This document shows, piece after piece, positions 17,637-27,198 of a stretch of 64,000 nucleotides of DNA. Each line of letters begins with the position of its first letter. The stretch's first letter is position 1. Made by a program: the position numbers and the translations under genes. Source of the stretch: Ornithinibacillus salinisoli (lineage in GTDB: Bacteria > Bacillota > Bacilli > Bacillales > Amphibacillaceae). The stretch lies in assembly GCF_042682545.1 (NCBI RefSeq), contig NZ_JBHUHQ010000016.1; one strand, written 5' to 3'. A model generated the notes under the pieces. The model did no database searches and was not told the DNA's origin. It worked only from the letters and a program-made list of their open reading frames with translations.

Positions 17637-19130
17637 ATGAAGAAACATACATATCGAAATCCAGTATTTTATATATCTGCTTTGATTATTCTTTTATTAG
17701 TAATTATTGGTGCAGTATTACCTGAGCAATTCGGAACAGTTGCACAAGCATTGTTCGATTTTACTACGAGTAATTTTGGGTGGTTTTATTTATTAGCGGT
17801 TTTCCTATTTGTTTTATTTTTAGTTGGTATATCCATAAGTAAATATGGAAAAATTCGATTAGGACCACCAAAATCAAGACCGGAGTATCCATTTTTCACG
17901 TGGGTTGGTATGTTATTCTCAGCAGGTTTCGGATCAGGATTGGTTTTCTGGGGTGTAGCGGAACCGATGAGCCATTTTTTTTCGACTCCATTTCCGGGTT
18001 TGGAAGGACAAACGGAAGAAGCAGCAAGAATTGCGATGGGATATTCCTTTTTTCACTGGGGAGTTAGTCAATGGTCCGTTTTTGCAGTAGTAGGTTTGAT
18101 CATCGCCTATATACAATTTCGTAAGGATAAAAATGGCTTAATATCTACATCTATAAAACCTGTTGTTGGTAAAAATAAAGGGGTAGGAGTTACCATTGAC
18201 TCGTTAGCTGTAATTGCAACAGTTATGGGGGTTGCTACTTCTCTTGGACTTGGTATCATGCAAATGAATGGTGGGTTAAAGAATGTATTTAATTTACCTA
18301 ATACCGTATGGATGCAAGTTGGAATAGCTGCAGTTATCCTTGTATTGTATTTACTTTCTTCAAGTACGGGGTTAAATCGAGGTATTAAGTGGTTAAGTAA
18401 TATAAATCTTGGCATTTGTATTATTTTATTATTGTTTGTGTTTATCACAGGACCAACTGTATTTATTTTAAATTCATTTGTTTTAGGATTAGGAGATTAT
18501 TTAACAAATTTTGTAGAGTACAGTCTACGACTAACACCTTATCAAGGTGGTACGTGGGTACGTGATTGGACGATTTTTTATTGGGCATGGGCAATAGCAT
18601 GGTCGCCATTTGTAGGGGCATTTGTTGCACGTGTATCCAGAGGTAGAACAATTCGTGAATTTGTTTTCGGAGTGCTGATCGTTCCACCGATTATTGCTTG
18701 CTTATGGATTGCTGCATTTGGAGGTACGGCACTGAATAGTGATTTAAATAAAGATAGCGCCATAGCTGAAGCAGTCAATAATGATGTTGCTGTTGCTTTA
18801 TTTGAAACGTTTGGCACTCTCCCATTATCCAATATCATGTCCTTGCTAGCGATTCTATTAATATTTACATTCTTAGTTACGTCTGCAGATTCAGCAACTT
18901 ATATTTTGGGAAGCATGACTTCAAGGGGAAGTTTGAATCCAGCGTTATATGTAAAAATGATTTGGGGAGTACTCATTACTGCTATAGCTGTTGTGTTATT
19001 ACTTGCAGGGGGTCTAGATGCCCTACAAACAGCCTCTTTAATCTCTGCCTTACCTTTTACGGTTATTCTTATTTTAATTGTAATTTCATTTCTTAAAATG
19101 ATCTCTAAAGAATATAAGAAGGATAATTAA
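17637..19130 (+). CDS. opuD: BCCT-family glycine betaine transporter, OpuD-like
   Basis: The 497-residue protein has about 12 membrane helices and the BCCT motifs GFGSGLVFWGVAEPMSHF (about 98-115) and the sodium-site segment GVATSLGLGIMQMNGGL (about 202-218), plus the tryptophan-rich helix WTIFYWAWAIAWSPFVG. Na+-coupled uptake of glycine betaine protects against high osmolarity. OpuD of B. subtilis has 512 residues. Substrate choice (betaine rather than choline or proline) is inferred. A GAAAGGGCGG site precedes the ATG. SigB-like control upstream fits a stress role. Confidence 0.9.
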   Translation: MKKHTYRNPVFYISALIILLLVIIGAVLPEQFGTVAQALFDFTTSNFGWFYLLAVFLFVLFLVGISISKYGKIRLGPPKSRPEYPFFTWVGMLFSAGFGSGLVFWGVAEPMSHFFSTPFPGLEGQTEEAARIAMGYSFFHWGVSQWSVFAVVGLIIAYIQFRKDKNGLISTSIKPVVGKNKGVGVTIDSLAVIATVMGVATSLGLGIMQMNGGLKNVFNLPNTVWMQVGIAAVILVLYLLSSSTGLNRGIKWLSNINLGICIILLLFVFITGPTVFILNSFVLGLGDYLTNFVEYSLRLTPYQGGTWVRDWTIFYWAWAIAWSPFVGAFVARVSRGRTIREFVFGVLIVPPIIACLWIAAFGGTALNSDLNKDSAIAEAVNNDVAVALFETFGTLPLSNIMSLLAILLIFTFLVTSADSATYILGSMTSRGSLNPALYVKMIWGVLITAIAVVLLLAGGLDALQTASLISALPFTVILILIVISFLKMISKEYKKDN

Positions 19131-19136
19131 CAAAAC

Positions 19137-19176
19137 AAAAGTAGCTAATAGGAGTAATCCGTTAGCTACTTTTTTA
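19137..19176 (+). terminator. Terminator after opuD
   Basis: AAGTAGCTAA pairs with TTAGCTACTT and is followed by a T run. Confidence 0.88.
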
Positions 19177-19288
19177 CATGAGGCGGCTTTCAAATAGATT
19201 ATTGATTTTTTTAAGTAAATAATATTATTCGTTATTCGTAGTTGATGTAAACTGTGCATTAACTTAATATGTTGGTTGGTGCCTTTAC

Positions 19289-19633
19289 CTCGCTCCAGAA
19301 ATACACTTCGCTTTCCGCGGGCGGCTGGTGAGCCTCCTCGTGCTACGCACTGTGTGGTCTCACCGATGCCTATTCTCCCGTAGGACATGGAACGCTACGT
19401 CAGCGACACATCGCACGCAGAAAAAGTGCTTTTCTTTTTCAAGGAGTCTTCGTGTATTTCCTACGCTAGTGAAGTAGTAACACTATTCTTTAAACAAGAA
19501 ATCACCATCAGCGGAGGCAGAATACGAAGACTCCTGTGGGAACAGCACGTGTCCGAAGACCCCGGAAGAAGTGGTTTTCTTCTGAGGAGGCTGAGGCCGT
19601 GCCCACGGAAAGCGAAGTATTCTGACGGAGCGG
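19289..19633. repeat. 345-bp imperfect palindromic repeat element
   Basis: The outer arms match in inverted orientation: left CGCTCCAGAAATACACTTCG and the TTTCCGCGGGC that follows (19291-19323) against right GCCCACGGAAAGCGAAGTAT plus TCTGACGGAGCG (19601-19632). Inner inverted pairs include GAGTCTTCGT (about 19444) with ACGAAGACTC (about 19525) and GCCTCCTC (about 19332) with GAGGAGGC (about 19584). GC content is far above its surroundings. This type of long structured repeat is dispersed in Bacillaceae genomes. The frames open inside it are not genes. Confidence 0.8.
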
Positions 19634-19807
19634 TTTTGTAGCACACTATTGAATTAGACTGTGAAAGTAAATCTACGCAAAAGTTATGACGTAGTCTATC
19701 GCTACTATGAACGACCGAACAGCACTTTATTCTGAACCGACCCATCTAATTACGTTATTGCGCAGTCTATATAAAAGTTGAATCAATCAAAGTTAGAAGA
19801 GTCTTAT
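19634..19807. other. Gap between the repeat and the YitT gene
   Basis: No gene, terminator or promoter stands out here. Confidence 0.5.
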
Positions 19808-20398
19808 TTAAAATCGATATGAATGTCTATCCTTTTTGAAGAGGGATAGTATGGTAGAAGTAGTTATGCCAATTACCGTTACCATAATGGCTGAATACAG
19901 AATGGTTACTTCTTCAACCGTAAAATAACCAAGAAGTAGGACCATGCAATCAATTAAAAAGATAATTATTCCGGCATTCATATTTGTAATCTTCGCAAGC
20001 ATCAATGCCAACAGGTCACTAGCTCCCGAGCTAATATCTGCTGTTAGCATAATCCCAATTCCTAACCCTACTAGAATTCCTGCGAGTAGTGAACTGATAA
20101 GAATTGGCGGTGCATCCCAAAATGATAATGGATAAAAAAGATCAATAAAAAAAGATGAAACCAACAATCCATGAATTCCATTGTAAAAAAAAGCTCGATT
20201 ATGAAAAAAAGCTAAGGTATATAGAGGAATGCTGAGTAGGATGATAGTCATTCCCGGTCTTAACTCAAATAAATATTTACCAATTAAACCAATACCAACA
20301 ATACCACCATCAAGTAAGTGATTTGGGATAATAAATAAATTTATTCCAGCTGCTACTAAAATACTTCCACCTAATATTGCTGCAGTTTTCTTAATCAC
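19808..20398 (-). CDS. YitT-family membrane protein without the C-terminal DUF2179
   Basis: The 196-residue product has five to six membrane helices. The family pattern is visible as GINLFIIPNHLLDGGIVGIGL near residue 18-38 and GIGIMLTADISSGASDLLAL (about 114-133), matching the YitT_membrane domain. The soluble DUF2179 present in YitT itself is absent, as in B. subtilis YxkD/YcbK-like members. Function unknown; some relatives are controlled by guanidine riboswitches elsewhere, but I see no such leader here. Confidence 0.82.
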   Translation of the reverse strand: MIKKTAAILGGSILVAAGINLFIIPNHLLDGGIVGIGLIGKYLFELRPGMTIILLSIPLYTLAFFHNRAFFYNGIHGLLVSSFFIDLFYPLSFWDAPPILISSLLAGILVGLGIGIMLTADISSGASDLLALMLAKITNMNAGIIIFLIDCMVLLLGYFTVEEVTILYSAIMVTVIGITTSTILSLFKKDRHSYRF

Positions 20399-20569
20399 AA
20401 AGTAGCCACCTTGTCCACATTAGTTTCTATTATCATTGTTATGATATCTACCTCGTTTCCATGCTTAAAACTTTTGATGTGGTATTTAAATAATTGTAAA
20501 ATTTAGTCGAAATAGTTTAAACTAAAGAAGTATTTCGTGATTTTTTACAATTAAAATAGGAGAGACAAC

Positions 20570-21790
20570 ATGGGGAATCAATTAAATAAATGGAAAGACC
20601 CTATTATTCTACTAAGTTCTGTAGGCATTTCTGGGATAGGAGATTTTATTTACTTAGTAGCTATCAACATACTTGTTTATCAGATGACCGGATCGGCTAC
20701 AGCTGTTGCAGGGTTGTGGATTATTGGACCAGCAGTAAATGTTTTAACAAAGTTTTGGACAGGTAGTTTTATCGATTATCGTAGTAAACGACTGATTATG
20801 ATTGGCACTGATATGATAAGGGCAATATTCGTGTTCAGTATCCCTTTTTTGCCAAGTATTTGGCTAATTTATGTTGTATTAATCGGTATAAGTGCAGCAA
20901 AATCCTTCTTTACTCCAGCTTCCATGACTTATATTACACAACTAGTTCCGAAAGACCTTCGAAAACGTTATAATGCTATTCAATCATTAACTATTTCTGG
21001 TGCTTTCATAGTTGGACCTGCTATTGGTGGGGCGTTAATTCTTATTGGTTCTGTACACATCGCAATTTATATTAATGCTATTTCTTTTATTATTTCGGCC
21101 TTGCTACTTTATCTTTTACCGGAAAAAGAAGAACTGGTTAGGAGTGACATCCCTCGATTGACAGTAGAACAAGTAAAATCCGATTGGTATGTAGTGATTA
21201 ACTATTTTAAGGAAAGAAAATATATTGTAATTGTTTATGGTGCATTTGTAGCCACGGTAATTTTTAGCTTTGCGATGGATGCACAAGAGGTTGTTTTTAC
21301 CCAAAAAGTTGTAGGGCTATCAGAAATGGATTACAGTCTATTGATTAGTATTACCGGTATTGGTGCTATTTCAGGAGGCGTTATTGTTTCACTATTTGCT
21401 CAACGTTTGTCATTACGATCCATGATTGCTATCGGTATTGTAATGGAGACGATTGGTTATATTCTATATTCTGTTTCATGGTCTTTTATCTCCATAACGA
21501 TTGGCTTTATTATTTTAGGCTTCTTTAATGCTTTTTTGAACGCTGGTATCACAACATTTTATCAAAATAATGTATCTACTAACATTATGGGTAGAGTTAC
21601 TAGTATGTTTCAACTAATACAAAGCTTTATGCAAGTGGTGTTTGTACTGTTAGTAGGGGCAGTTGCTGATATCATTCCTTTACGTGTCACCATCGTTTCA
21701 TTAGCAATTGGTATGTTGATAATAGCTACTATTTTAACTGTTCTGGTACGACTTCCTAGTAAAAAAATGTATTTTAATGAAACAGAATAA
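20570..21790 (+). CDS. MFS transporter, MFS_3 exporter type
   Basis: The 406-residue protein has 12 membrane helices. The loop between helices 2 and 3 reads FWTGSFIDYRSKRLIMIGTD (MFS motif A region), and helix 5 has SGAFIVGPAIGGALI. Its layout fits the macrolide/enterobactin exporter-like MFS_3 group. Substrate unknown. A TAGGAGAG site precedes the ATG. The MoxR gene begins 86 bp downstream in the same direction; a shared transcript is possible. Confidence 0.87.
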   Translation: MGNQLNKWKDPIILLSSVGISGIGDFIYLVAINILVYQMTGSATAVAGLWIIGPAVNVLTKFWTGSFIDYRSKRLIMIGTDMIRAIFVFSIPFLPSIWLIYVVLIGISAAKSFFTPASMTYITQLVPKDLRKRYNAIQSLTISGAFIVGPAIGGALILIGSVHIAIYINAISFIISALLLYLLPEKEELVRSDIPRLTVEQVKSDWYVVINYFKERKYIVIVYGAFVATVIFSFAMDAQEVVFTQKVVGLSEMDYSLLISITGIGAISGGVIVSLFAQRLSLRSMIAIGIVMETIGYILYSVSWSFISITIGFIILGFFNAFLNAGITTFYQNNVSTNIMGRVTSMFQLIQSFMQVVFVLLVGAVADIIPLRVTIVSLAIGMLIIATILTVLVRLPSKKMYFNETE

Positions 21791-21875
21791 CTACTATTTA
21801 CGTATGGAAAAGTGTTACAATAAAATAAATTATCTAATTTTTGTAAATAAATGCTATTGTGGGGGTTATTGAAAA

Positions 21876-22820
21876 ATGGAGAAAATAGTTCAAGCAAAAG
21901 AGACATTAAATCAAGTCATTTATGGTAAAGAGGAAGTAGTAGATCTGCTCTTTATTGCCTTACTTTCACAAGGTCATGTGTTACTTGAAAGTGTACCAGG
22001 TACCGGTAAGACAAAATTGGCAAAGAGTTTTGCAAAAGTAATAGATGGTAACTTTAATCGTGTCCAGTTCACTCCGGATGTTTTACCTAGTGATGTTACC
22101 GGTATTCGCTTTTTTAATCCAAAAACCCAAGAATTTGAATTGCGTATTGGACCAGTAGTTTCAAATGTATTATTAGCAGATGAAATTAATAGAGCAACAC
22201 CTAAAACCCAGTCGAGTTTACTGGAGGTTATGGAAGAATATCAATCGACTATCGACGGAGAAACAATTAAAGTAGAGCCTCCATTTATTGTCCTTGCAAC
22301 ACAAAATCCAGTGGAAAGCAATTATGGTACATTTCCACTACCGGAGGCCCAATTAGACCGTTTCTTATTCAAAATTGATTTAGGTTATCCTGCAAAAGAA
22401 GAAGAAAAGAAAATATTACATACCTATCGGACAAGTGATCCGTACAATGAAATTTATGCTTCCCTTACGTTGGATGATATTAGAGAATTTCAACAACAAA
22501 TAAAACAGGTTTCTATTTCAGATGTAGTTTCCGATTACTTATTAGGACTAATACATCAGTCAAGAGAACATAGTGAAGTGGAATTAGGAATAAGTCCACG
22601 AGGAATGCTTGCGTTAATGCGTGCAGCTCAGGCTCGTGCATACTTGCAAGGAAGAGATTTTGTAACTCCAGAGGATATTAAGCAGTTAGCACCATATGTG
22701 TTTGAACACCGCTTAATTCTAACGATGGAAGGTTCTATTAAGAAAACCGCACAACAAGTTGTGGATGAAATAATGAAAGCTGTACCTGTGCCAGTTGAAG
22801 AAGGGGCAGTTAGCAAATGA
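21876..22820 (+). CDS. MoxR-family AAA+ ATPase
   Basis: The 314-residue protein has Walker A (SVPGTGKTKLA, about 39-49), Walker B (VLLADEINRATPKTQSSLLE, about 103-122), sensor 1 (ATQNPVE), and the lid segment LGISPRGMLALMRAAQARA. MoxR ATPases act as chaperones for assembly or activation of partner complexes and almost always sit beside DUF58 proteins, as here (4-bp overlap). It resembles B. subtilis YeaC. The start ATG at 21876 is preceded by GGGGGTTATTGAAA, and no better in-frame start is visible. Confidence 0.93.
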   Translation: MEKIVQAKETLNQVIYGKEEVVDLLFIALLSQGHVLLESVPGTGKTKLAKSFAKVIDGNFNRVQFTPDVLPSDVTGIRFFNPKTQEFELRIGPVVSNVLLADEINRATPKTQSSLLEVMEEYQSTIDGETIKVEPPFIVLATQNPVESNYGTFPLPEAQLDRFLFKIDLGYPAKEEEKKILHTYRTSDPYNEIYASLTLDDIREFQQQIKQVSISDVVSDYLLGLIHQSREHSEVELGISPRGMLALMRAAQARAYLQGRDFVTPEDIKQLAPYVFEHRLILTMEGSIKKTAQQVVDEIMKAVPVPVEEGAVSK

Positions 22821-24034
22821 CGTGGAAAAAAGAAGTGAATTCAGAGCATTCCAGGAGTTCTGATTACATCCTAATCGCTTTGATTGTATTCTTTTTAATT
22901 GGGGTTATTTTTAGAACTCCTGTAGCTTTTATTGGAGTAGGTATATTTGCAGCGTATTTAGTAGTCTATAAAATTTATGATCGTGGACTTGGGAGGAAAT
23001 TAGAATTAGAAAACATATCTAAAACCGTTAGACTTTTTCCAGGAGAAGAAGCGAATTTACGCTTTCAACTTAAGAATTATTCTACTTTTCCGATGGTTAA
23101 CGGAAGTTTTAAAGTTCAATTAGGTCCATCTATTAAAGCATATACGCTTGTAGAAGACAAAGGGGATTATTGGAAGCAGTTAAAGATTCCTTTATCTGTA
23201 TTACAGAAAAGAAATACTATCATTGAATTTCCAGTTGTTGCAGAACAGCGAGGTGTTTCCAAAGTTAGTAATGTGAAATTTGATTTTCCGCATTTACTAA
23301 ACTTTAATTTAGTAACGTTAGTTTATAGACGATTATATCAAACAGAGTTTATTGTATATCCAAAGTTACTACCAGTACATGGTGTAGAAGCAATATTTCA
23401 TATGATCCCAGGAGAGGGTAGAGCAAATTTTTCACCATTTGAAGATATTCAAAGTCCTTTAGGAACAAGGGATTATAGTTATAGTGATCCTTTTCATAGG
23501 ATTAATTGGAATGCTTCCGTAAAATCACAAAAGATGCAAACAAATGTCTACGAAAGAGTTGTAGATATGTCATATGTATTCATCGTAAATCTAGGTACCG
23601 AAAATGATTTAAATATGTCTAGTTTTAGTAAGAATTTAGAAAATCTATTAAGTTATACAGCTTATTTAAGTGAATATGCGACGAAAACAGGTGTACCATA
23701 TGAAATTTATATTAATTCACGTAGACCTGGTAAAGTTCCATATGTTTATTTACCAGAGGGAGAAGGAAAAACTCATTTTGCTCACACCTTAGAAATGCTT
23801 GCTAGAATTCATAAACAATCTATGATTCTGCCGTTCAACCAAATGTTATACCGTTTGGGTAAACAATTCATAAAACCGAAGACGGTTATTATTATAGGAG
23901 ATGTGCCAACTGGAGCAATGGAAATGATAAGCACTTGGAAACAAACTCAAAACACTGTATTTCAAATAACTGGTACAAAGGATGGTGCAGTGGTTAGACC
24001 TTTGAGAAAGGAGAAAATGACGTATGCAACCTAA
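22817..24034 (+). CDS. DUF58-domain membrane protein
   Basis: The 405-residue protein has two adjacent membrane helices at about 20-55 and a soluble domain carrying the DUF58 motif GTRDYSYSDPFHRINWNASV (about 217-236), followed by a vWA-like beta fold. It overlaps moxR by 4 bp and the next gene by 11 bp, giving a tightly coupled cassette like yeaC-yeaD-yebA of B. subtilis. It presumably works with the MoxR ATPase at the membrane; the exact process is unknown. Confidence 0.9.
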   Translation: MTWKKEVNSEHSRSSDYILIALIVFFLIGVIFRTPVAFIGVGIFAAYLVVYKIYDRGLGRKLELENISKTVRLFPGEEANLRFQLKNYSTFPMVNGSFKVQLGPSIKAYTLVEDKGDYWKQLKIPLSVLQKRNTIIEFPVVAEQRGVSKVSNVKFDFPHLLNFNLVTLVYRRLYQTEFIVYPKLLPVHGVEAIFHMIPGEGRANFSPFEDIQSPLGTRDYSYSDPFHRINWNASVKSQKMQTNVYERVVDMSYVFIVNLGTENDLNMSSFSKNLENLLSYTAYLSEYATKTGVPYEIYINSRRPGKVPYVYLPEGEGKTHFAHTLEMLARIHKQSMILPFNQMLYRLGKQFIKPKTVIIIGDVPTGAMEMISTWKQTQNTVFQITGTKDGAVVRPLRKEKMTYAT

Positions 24035-25211
24035 TCTATCTGCTTCGATTACGTATGCATATCACTTCCTTTGTGAAGTAATAATTATGTTTCTCATAGC
24101 TTTACCATTCTTTTACTTTCGCTTTATGTTTGTTCCATATGGGAGTTATTTAGTCATCAGTATTGTTGCTTGTATATTGTTTACATTTATTACACAATAT
24201 ACCACTCGAAATATATGGTATATCGTAATAGCTCCTTTATTATTTATTATTTTTAATATGTTGGATTACCCTATGATTTTCACTGTATTATTTTCTCTTT
24301 TATTTGTATGGCGGTATATAGATATTCGAAAGGAAGAATTAATTAGTAGAGAGAATATATATATATTATTTACGCTACTACTCACTGCCATTCTAAGTAT
24401 ATTAGTTCGTGATAGTTTCATCATGTTTTATCCATTTTTACAATTTGTAATTTTATTTCTTGGATATATAACTAGTCAGTTGGTGGTTGTAAATAAAGAT
24501 GATAGAAAACAGATTGATTTTAAATTACCTCTATATTTTATAGGGATATTAGCAGCTGGAGCAGCAGTATTTTTCTTTATTTTTGAAGCTGCTCGTAATT
24601 TAGCACTAAATGTTGGCCAAGGTTTTTTAAACACTATAGGTGGAGTTATTAAAGGTTTTTCAGATATCTTAAGCTTTTTAACAGTGAATCAACGAGATTG
24701 GCCTGAACAAACAACAGAGGAAGCAAAGCATGGGGATGGCTATTGGAACCAGCTTGAAGAATATAATGTAGTGGAAGGCATGTCCATATTTCTAATACTT
24801 GCTATCGCTATATTATTACTTACAATAGTGACGTTTTTCATTATTATATTATGGAAAAAACGATCTAAACAAAAGCTAAAACAAGCTGAGCAAAACAGTG
24901 CCGTATCTTATTCGAATCTATCCAGTACAGCGGGAGAAGGTACTTACTCAAGAAATCCGTTTCGTAAATATTTTACTAAACCAAGTGATCCGATTAGAAA
25001 ATTAGTCTATCAATTTGAAAGAAAAGCATCAAAACAGAATAAAGGTAGACGATCATTCGAAACAATTGAAGATTGGTTTGCTCGAATTAATGTCGGTACA
25101 ACTATAAATGTATACCAAAAGGTACGCTATGGAGATAAACAAGCTAGTGAAGAGGAAGTTAAAGCTTTAAAAGTCCATATGAAAGAGATGGAAGCTAAAC
25201 TGGATAATTAA
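24024..25211 (+). CDS. Multi-pass membrane protein with DUF4129-like C-terminus (copy A)
   Basis: The 395-residue product has about six membrane helices in the first 190 residues, a seventh near 255-275, and a soluble C-terminal segment (about 320-395: IRKLVYQFERKASKQNKGRR, then VYQKVRYGD) that resembles DUF4129. Position third in a MoxR-DUF58 cassette is normally taken by a transglutaminase-like protein (YebA), which has the same flanking parts; the transglutaminase core with Cys-His-Asp is absent here. It has a tandem paralogue downstream. Confidence 0.82.
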   Translation: MQPNLSASITYAYHFLCEVIIMFLIALPFFYFRFMFVPYGSYLVISIVACILFTFITQYTTRNIWYIVIAPLLFIIFNMLDYPMIFTVLFSLLFVWRYIDIRKEELISRENIYILFTLLLTAILSILVRDSFIMFYPFLQFVILFLGYITSQLVVVNKDDRKQIDFKLPLYFIGILAAGAAVFFFIFEAARNLALNVGQGFLNTIGGVIKGFSDILSFLTVNQRDWPEQTTEEAKHGDGYWNQLEEYNVVEGMSIFLILAIAILLLTIVTFFIIILWKKRSKQKLKQAEQNSAVSYSNLSSTAGEGTYSRNPFRKYFTKPSDPIRKLVYQFERKASKQNKGRRSFETIEDWFARINVGTTINVYQKVRYGDKQASEEEVKALKVHMKEMEAKLDN

Positions 25212-25297
25212 TGTTGGCAATAAAACATTAGTGAAGATCATCAGATGCGATCATTAATAAATTCCTCTAATATCTCCTGATAAAGGATTAGGTGACT

Positions 25298-26485
25298 ATG
25301 GAAAATAAACATTTATTAATTACTCACGCTTATCACTTTATAAGTGAAGCAATTATTATCTTTTTGCTTTTATTTCCAGCCACATATCATCATTATGAAG
25401 GTATTCCTTATTGGGTTTACTTAGCTGTTATATGTTGTATCTGTATTCCTTTTTCATTATTTGCTAAATTGGATTGGAATCATGCACCATATATAGTGAC
25501 TATCCCAATAATAGTATTGCTATTAAGTATAGTTGGTTTTCCGCTGCATTTAAGCGTTGTTTTTGCTTTCTTATTAACTTGGAGATACATAGCAATACGT
25601 AGTGAAATGCATGTCAAACGGGAGAACTTTTATCTAATCTTAACAATTGTCCTAGGTACTGGATTGGTGGTTTTAATAAAAGATACCCAAGTATTAATGT
25701 TCGTTTTTGTTCAACTGATACTTGTTGTGATAGGAAACATTAGTAGTCATGTAGCGGTAATTAAAAAAACGGACCAAAAAGCATTTAATCGAAGCTTTTG
25801 GTATAGATTTTTAGGGATTATTTTTCTTGTATCTTTATCTTTTTTTCTATTATCAGATGTGATCCGAAATGCATTTTTAAAAGGGTATTTACTTTTTACT
25901 AGTGGTCTAACTTCAGGTTTAAGTAATATTCTTGAACCCTTACCTGATGTTAATTTATATGATTTTGTGGATTATGGTACAGAAGAGGAACAAATATCAG
26001 AATTAGAAAACCCTGAATTCAAAAAATCTATTAGTAATATTCCTGTGGTTGCCATGATTTATTTTGGATTAACAGCGATCGCTATTGGTTTTGGAGCCTT
26101 TTTTATCCTTAGATTTTTTAGAACGCGTTTTAAATTTAAGAAAGAAACACATGAGGACAATAATATCTATCAAAAATCAGAAGAAAAACTAGTACATGTA
26201 AAGTCGCAAAAAAGAAAGTATCGAAAAAAACTTAAAAGAATCCAACATCCTGCACGAAAAGTTATCTATCGCTTCGAGCACCAAGCAGGCAAATTCCAAA
26301 AAGGTAGGAAACCTTTTGAGACGATAGAGGAATGGTTACAACGAATTGGCTTTGATGTGAATTTAGAGGTGTATCAAAAAGTTCGTTATGGTGATATAGA
26401 TGTTAGTGACAAGGAAGTTGAGCAATTGCTAGTTGAAGTTACAAATATGGAAGTGAAATTTAAAGATTTAACAGAACGGCATTGA
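25298..26485 (+). CDS. Multi-pass membrane protein with DUF4129-like C-terminus (copy B)
   Basis: This about 395-residue paralogue of the preceding gene shares the N-terminal pattern THAYHFISEAIIIFLL against TYAYHFLCEVIIMFLI and the C-terminal RKVIYRFEHQAGKFQKGRKP, ETIEEWLQRI and VYQKVRYGD. Topology is the same, with no transglutaminase residues. An ATG at 25298 is preferred over GTG 25292 because it aligns with the paralogue start. The 80-bp gap after copy A has no terminator, so it is probably cotranscribed. A short remnant of a third copy follows. Confidence 0.82.
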   Translation: MENKHLLITHAYHFISEAIIIFLLLFPATYHHYEGIPYWVYLAVICCICIPFSLFAKLDWNHAPYIVTIPIIVLLLSIVGFPLHLSVVFAFLLTWRYIAIRSEMHVKRENFYLILTIVLGTGLVVLIKDTQVLMFVFVQLILVVIGNISSHVAVIKKTDQKAFNRSFWYRFLGIIFLVSLSFFLLSDVIRNAFLKGYLLFTSGLTSGLSNILEPLPDVNLYDFVDYGTEEEQISELENPEFKKSISNIPVVAMIYFGLTAIAIGFGAFFILRFFRTRFKFKKETHEDNNIYQKSEEKLVHVKSQKRKYRKKLKRIQHPARKVIYRFEHQAGKFQKGRKPFETIEEWLQRIGFDVNLEVYQKVRYGDIDVSDKEVEQLLVEVTNMEVKFKDLTERH

Positions 26486-26518
26486 TGTTGAACCCTACAA
26501 AAATTAGCTATCTTACCT

Positions 26519-26560
26519 TGACGTATATCAAAAAGTTCGTTATGTTGGAATGAATGCTAA
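26519..26560 (+). pseudogene. Vestige of a third copy of the membrane-protein C-terminus
   Basis: The sequence around 26524-26544 repeats TATCAAAAAGTTCGTTATG exactly as in copy B at 26372-26390 and reads VYQKVRY in frame, with no gene attached. It looks like the residue of a duplication by recombination or deletion. Confidence 0.6.
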
Positions 26561-26639
26561 TATACTAGAGTTGAAATATTATTTTTCGAGTAAAGGTAAA
26601 TTGAAATTAACGTAGAAGAGAATAGGTGTAATAATAGTT

Positions 26640-26755
26640 TTCTAGGGTTCCGCATTTTAAATGGCCTGGTCCGAGAGAGAACGCACATTGTGTACACGGA
26701 GGGACAAAAGCCCGGGAGGATATCTGATAATTGATATCTTCTCGGGTATTTTTAT
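26640..26755 (+). promoter_or_regulatory. Guanidine-I riboswitch (ykkC class) with terminator platform
   Basis: The conserved ykkC RNA segments are all present in order: CTAGGGTTCCG (26643-26653), GGTCCGAGAG (about 26668-26677), ACACGGAGGGACAAAAGCCC (26694-26713). The 3' end of the aptamer overlaps a 14-bp terminator stem (26711-26724 with 26733-26746) and a T-rich tail. Guanidine binding would stabilise the aptamer and prevent termination. It precedes paired SMR genes, the classic target. Confidence 0.94.
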
Positions 26756-26863
26756 CCCGCAACTGCCAGTAAATGTCTGATTCTGTTCAACTAACAATCA
26801 GTGGGGGATGAAAGAAAACCCTCCACTGATTGAATCTTCACTTTATGGATGGGGTGATTAATT

Positions 26864-27193
26864 TTGAATAAAGCTTGGTTATTCGTTTTTGCTGCAGGGT
26901 TATTTGAAATAGGATGGGTTGTTGGATTGAAGCATGCAAATAATTGGTGGTCTTGGGGATTAACCGTAATAGCGATTTATGCCTGTATGCATTTATTGCT
27001 TACTGCTTCTAAGAGATTGCCGGTTGGTACGACATATGTAGTATTTACAGGAATGGGGACAGCCGGTACAGTTTTAGCCGAAATGGTTCTTTTTGGTGAA
27101 CCATTTGAAATGGTCAAAATCCTGTTAATTTTAGTTTTATTAATTGGTGTAATCGGACTTAAAGCAGTTACTGTGGATCAGGGAGGAGACTGA
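26864..27193 (+). CDS. ykkC: SMR guanidinium exporter subunit YkkC
   Basis: The 109-residue four-helix protein has the SMR glutamate in AGLFEIGWVVGLKHA (about residue 14) and the family motif GTTYVVFTGMGTAGTVLAEM. SMR pairs behind ykkC RNA export guanidinium in exchange for protons (Gdx type; YkkCD in B. subtilis). Start is TTG at 26864 after GGGGTGA. The partner gene begins 5 bp downstream. Confidence 0.92.
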   Translation: MNKAWLFVFAAGLFEIGWVVGLKHANNWWSWGLTVIAIYACMHLLLTASKRLPVGTTYVVFTGMGTAGTVLAEMVLFGEPFEMVKILLILVLLIGVIGLKAVTVDQGGD

Positions 27194-27198
27194 TAAAT

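Noticed and set aside
19387..19641. Open frame of 84 codons on the plus strand
   Set aside because: It lies inside the palindromic repeat and reflects its GC-rich structure. No ribosome site.
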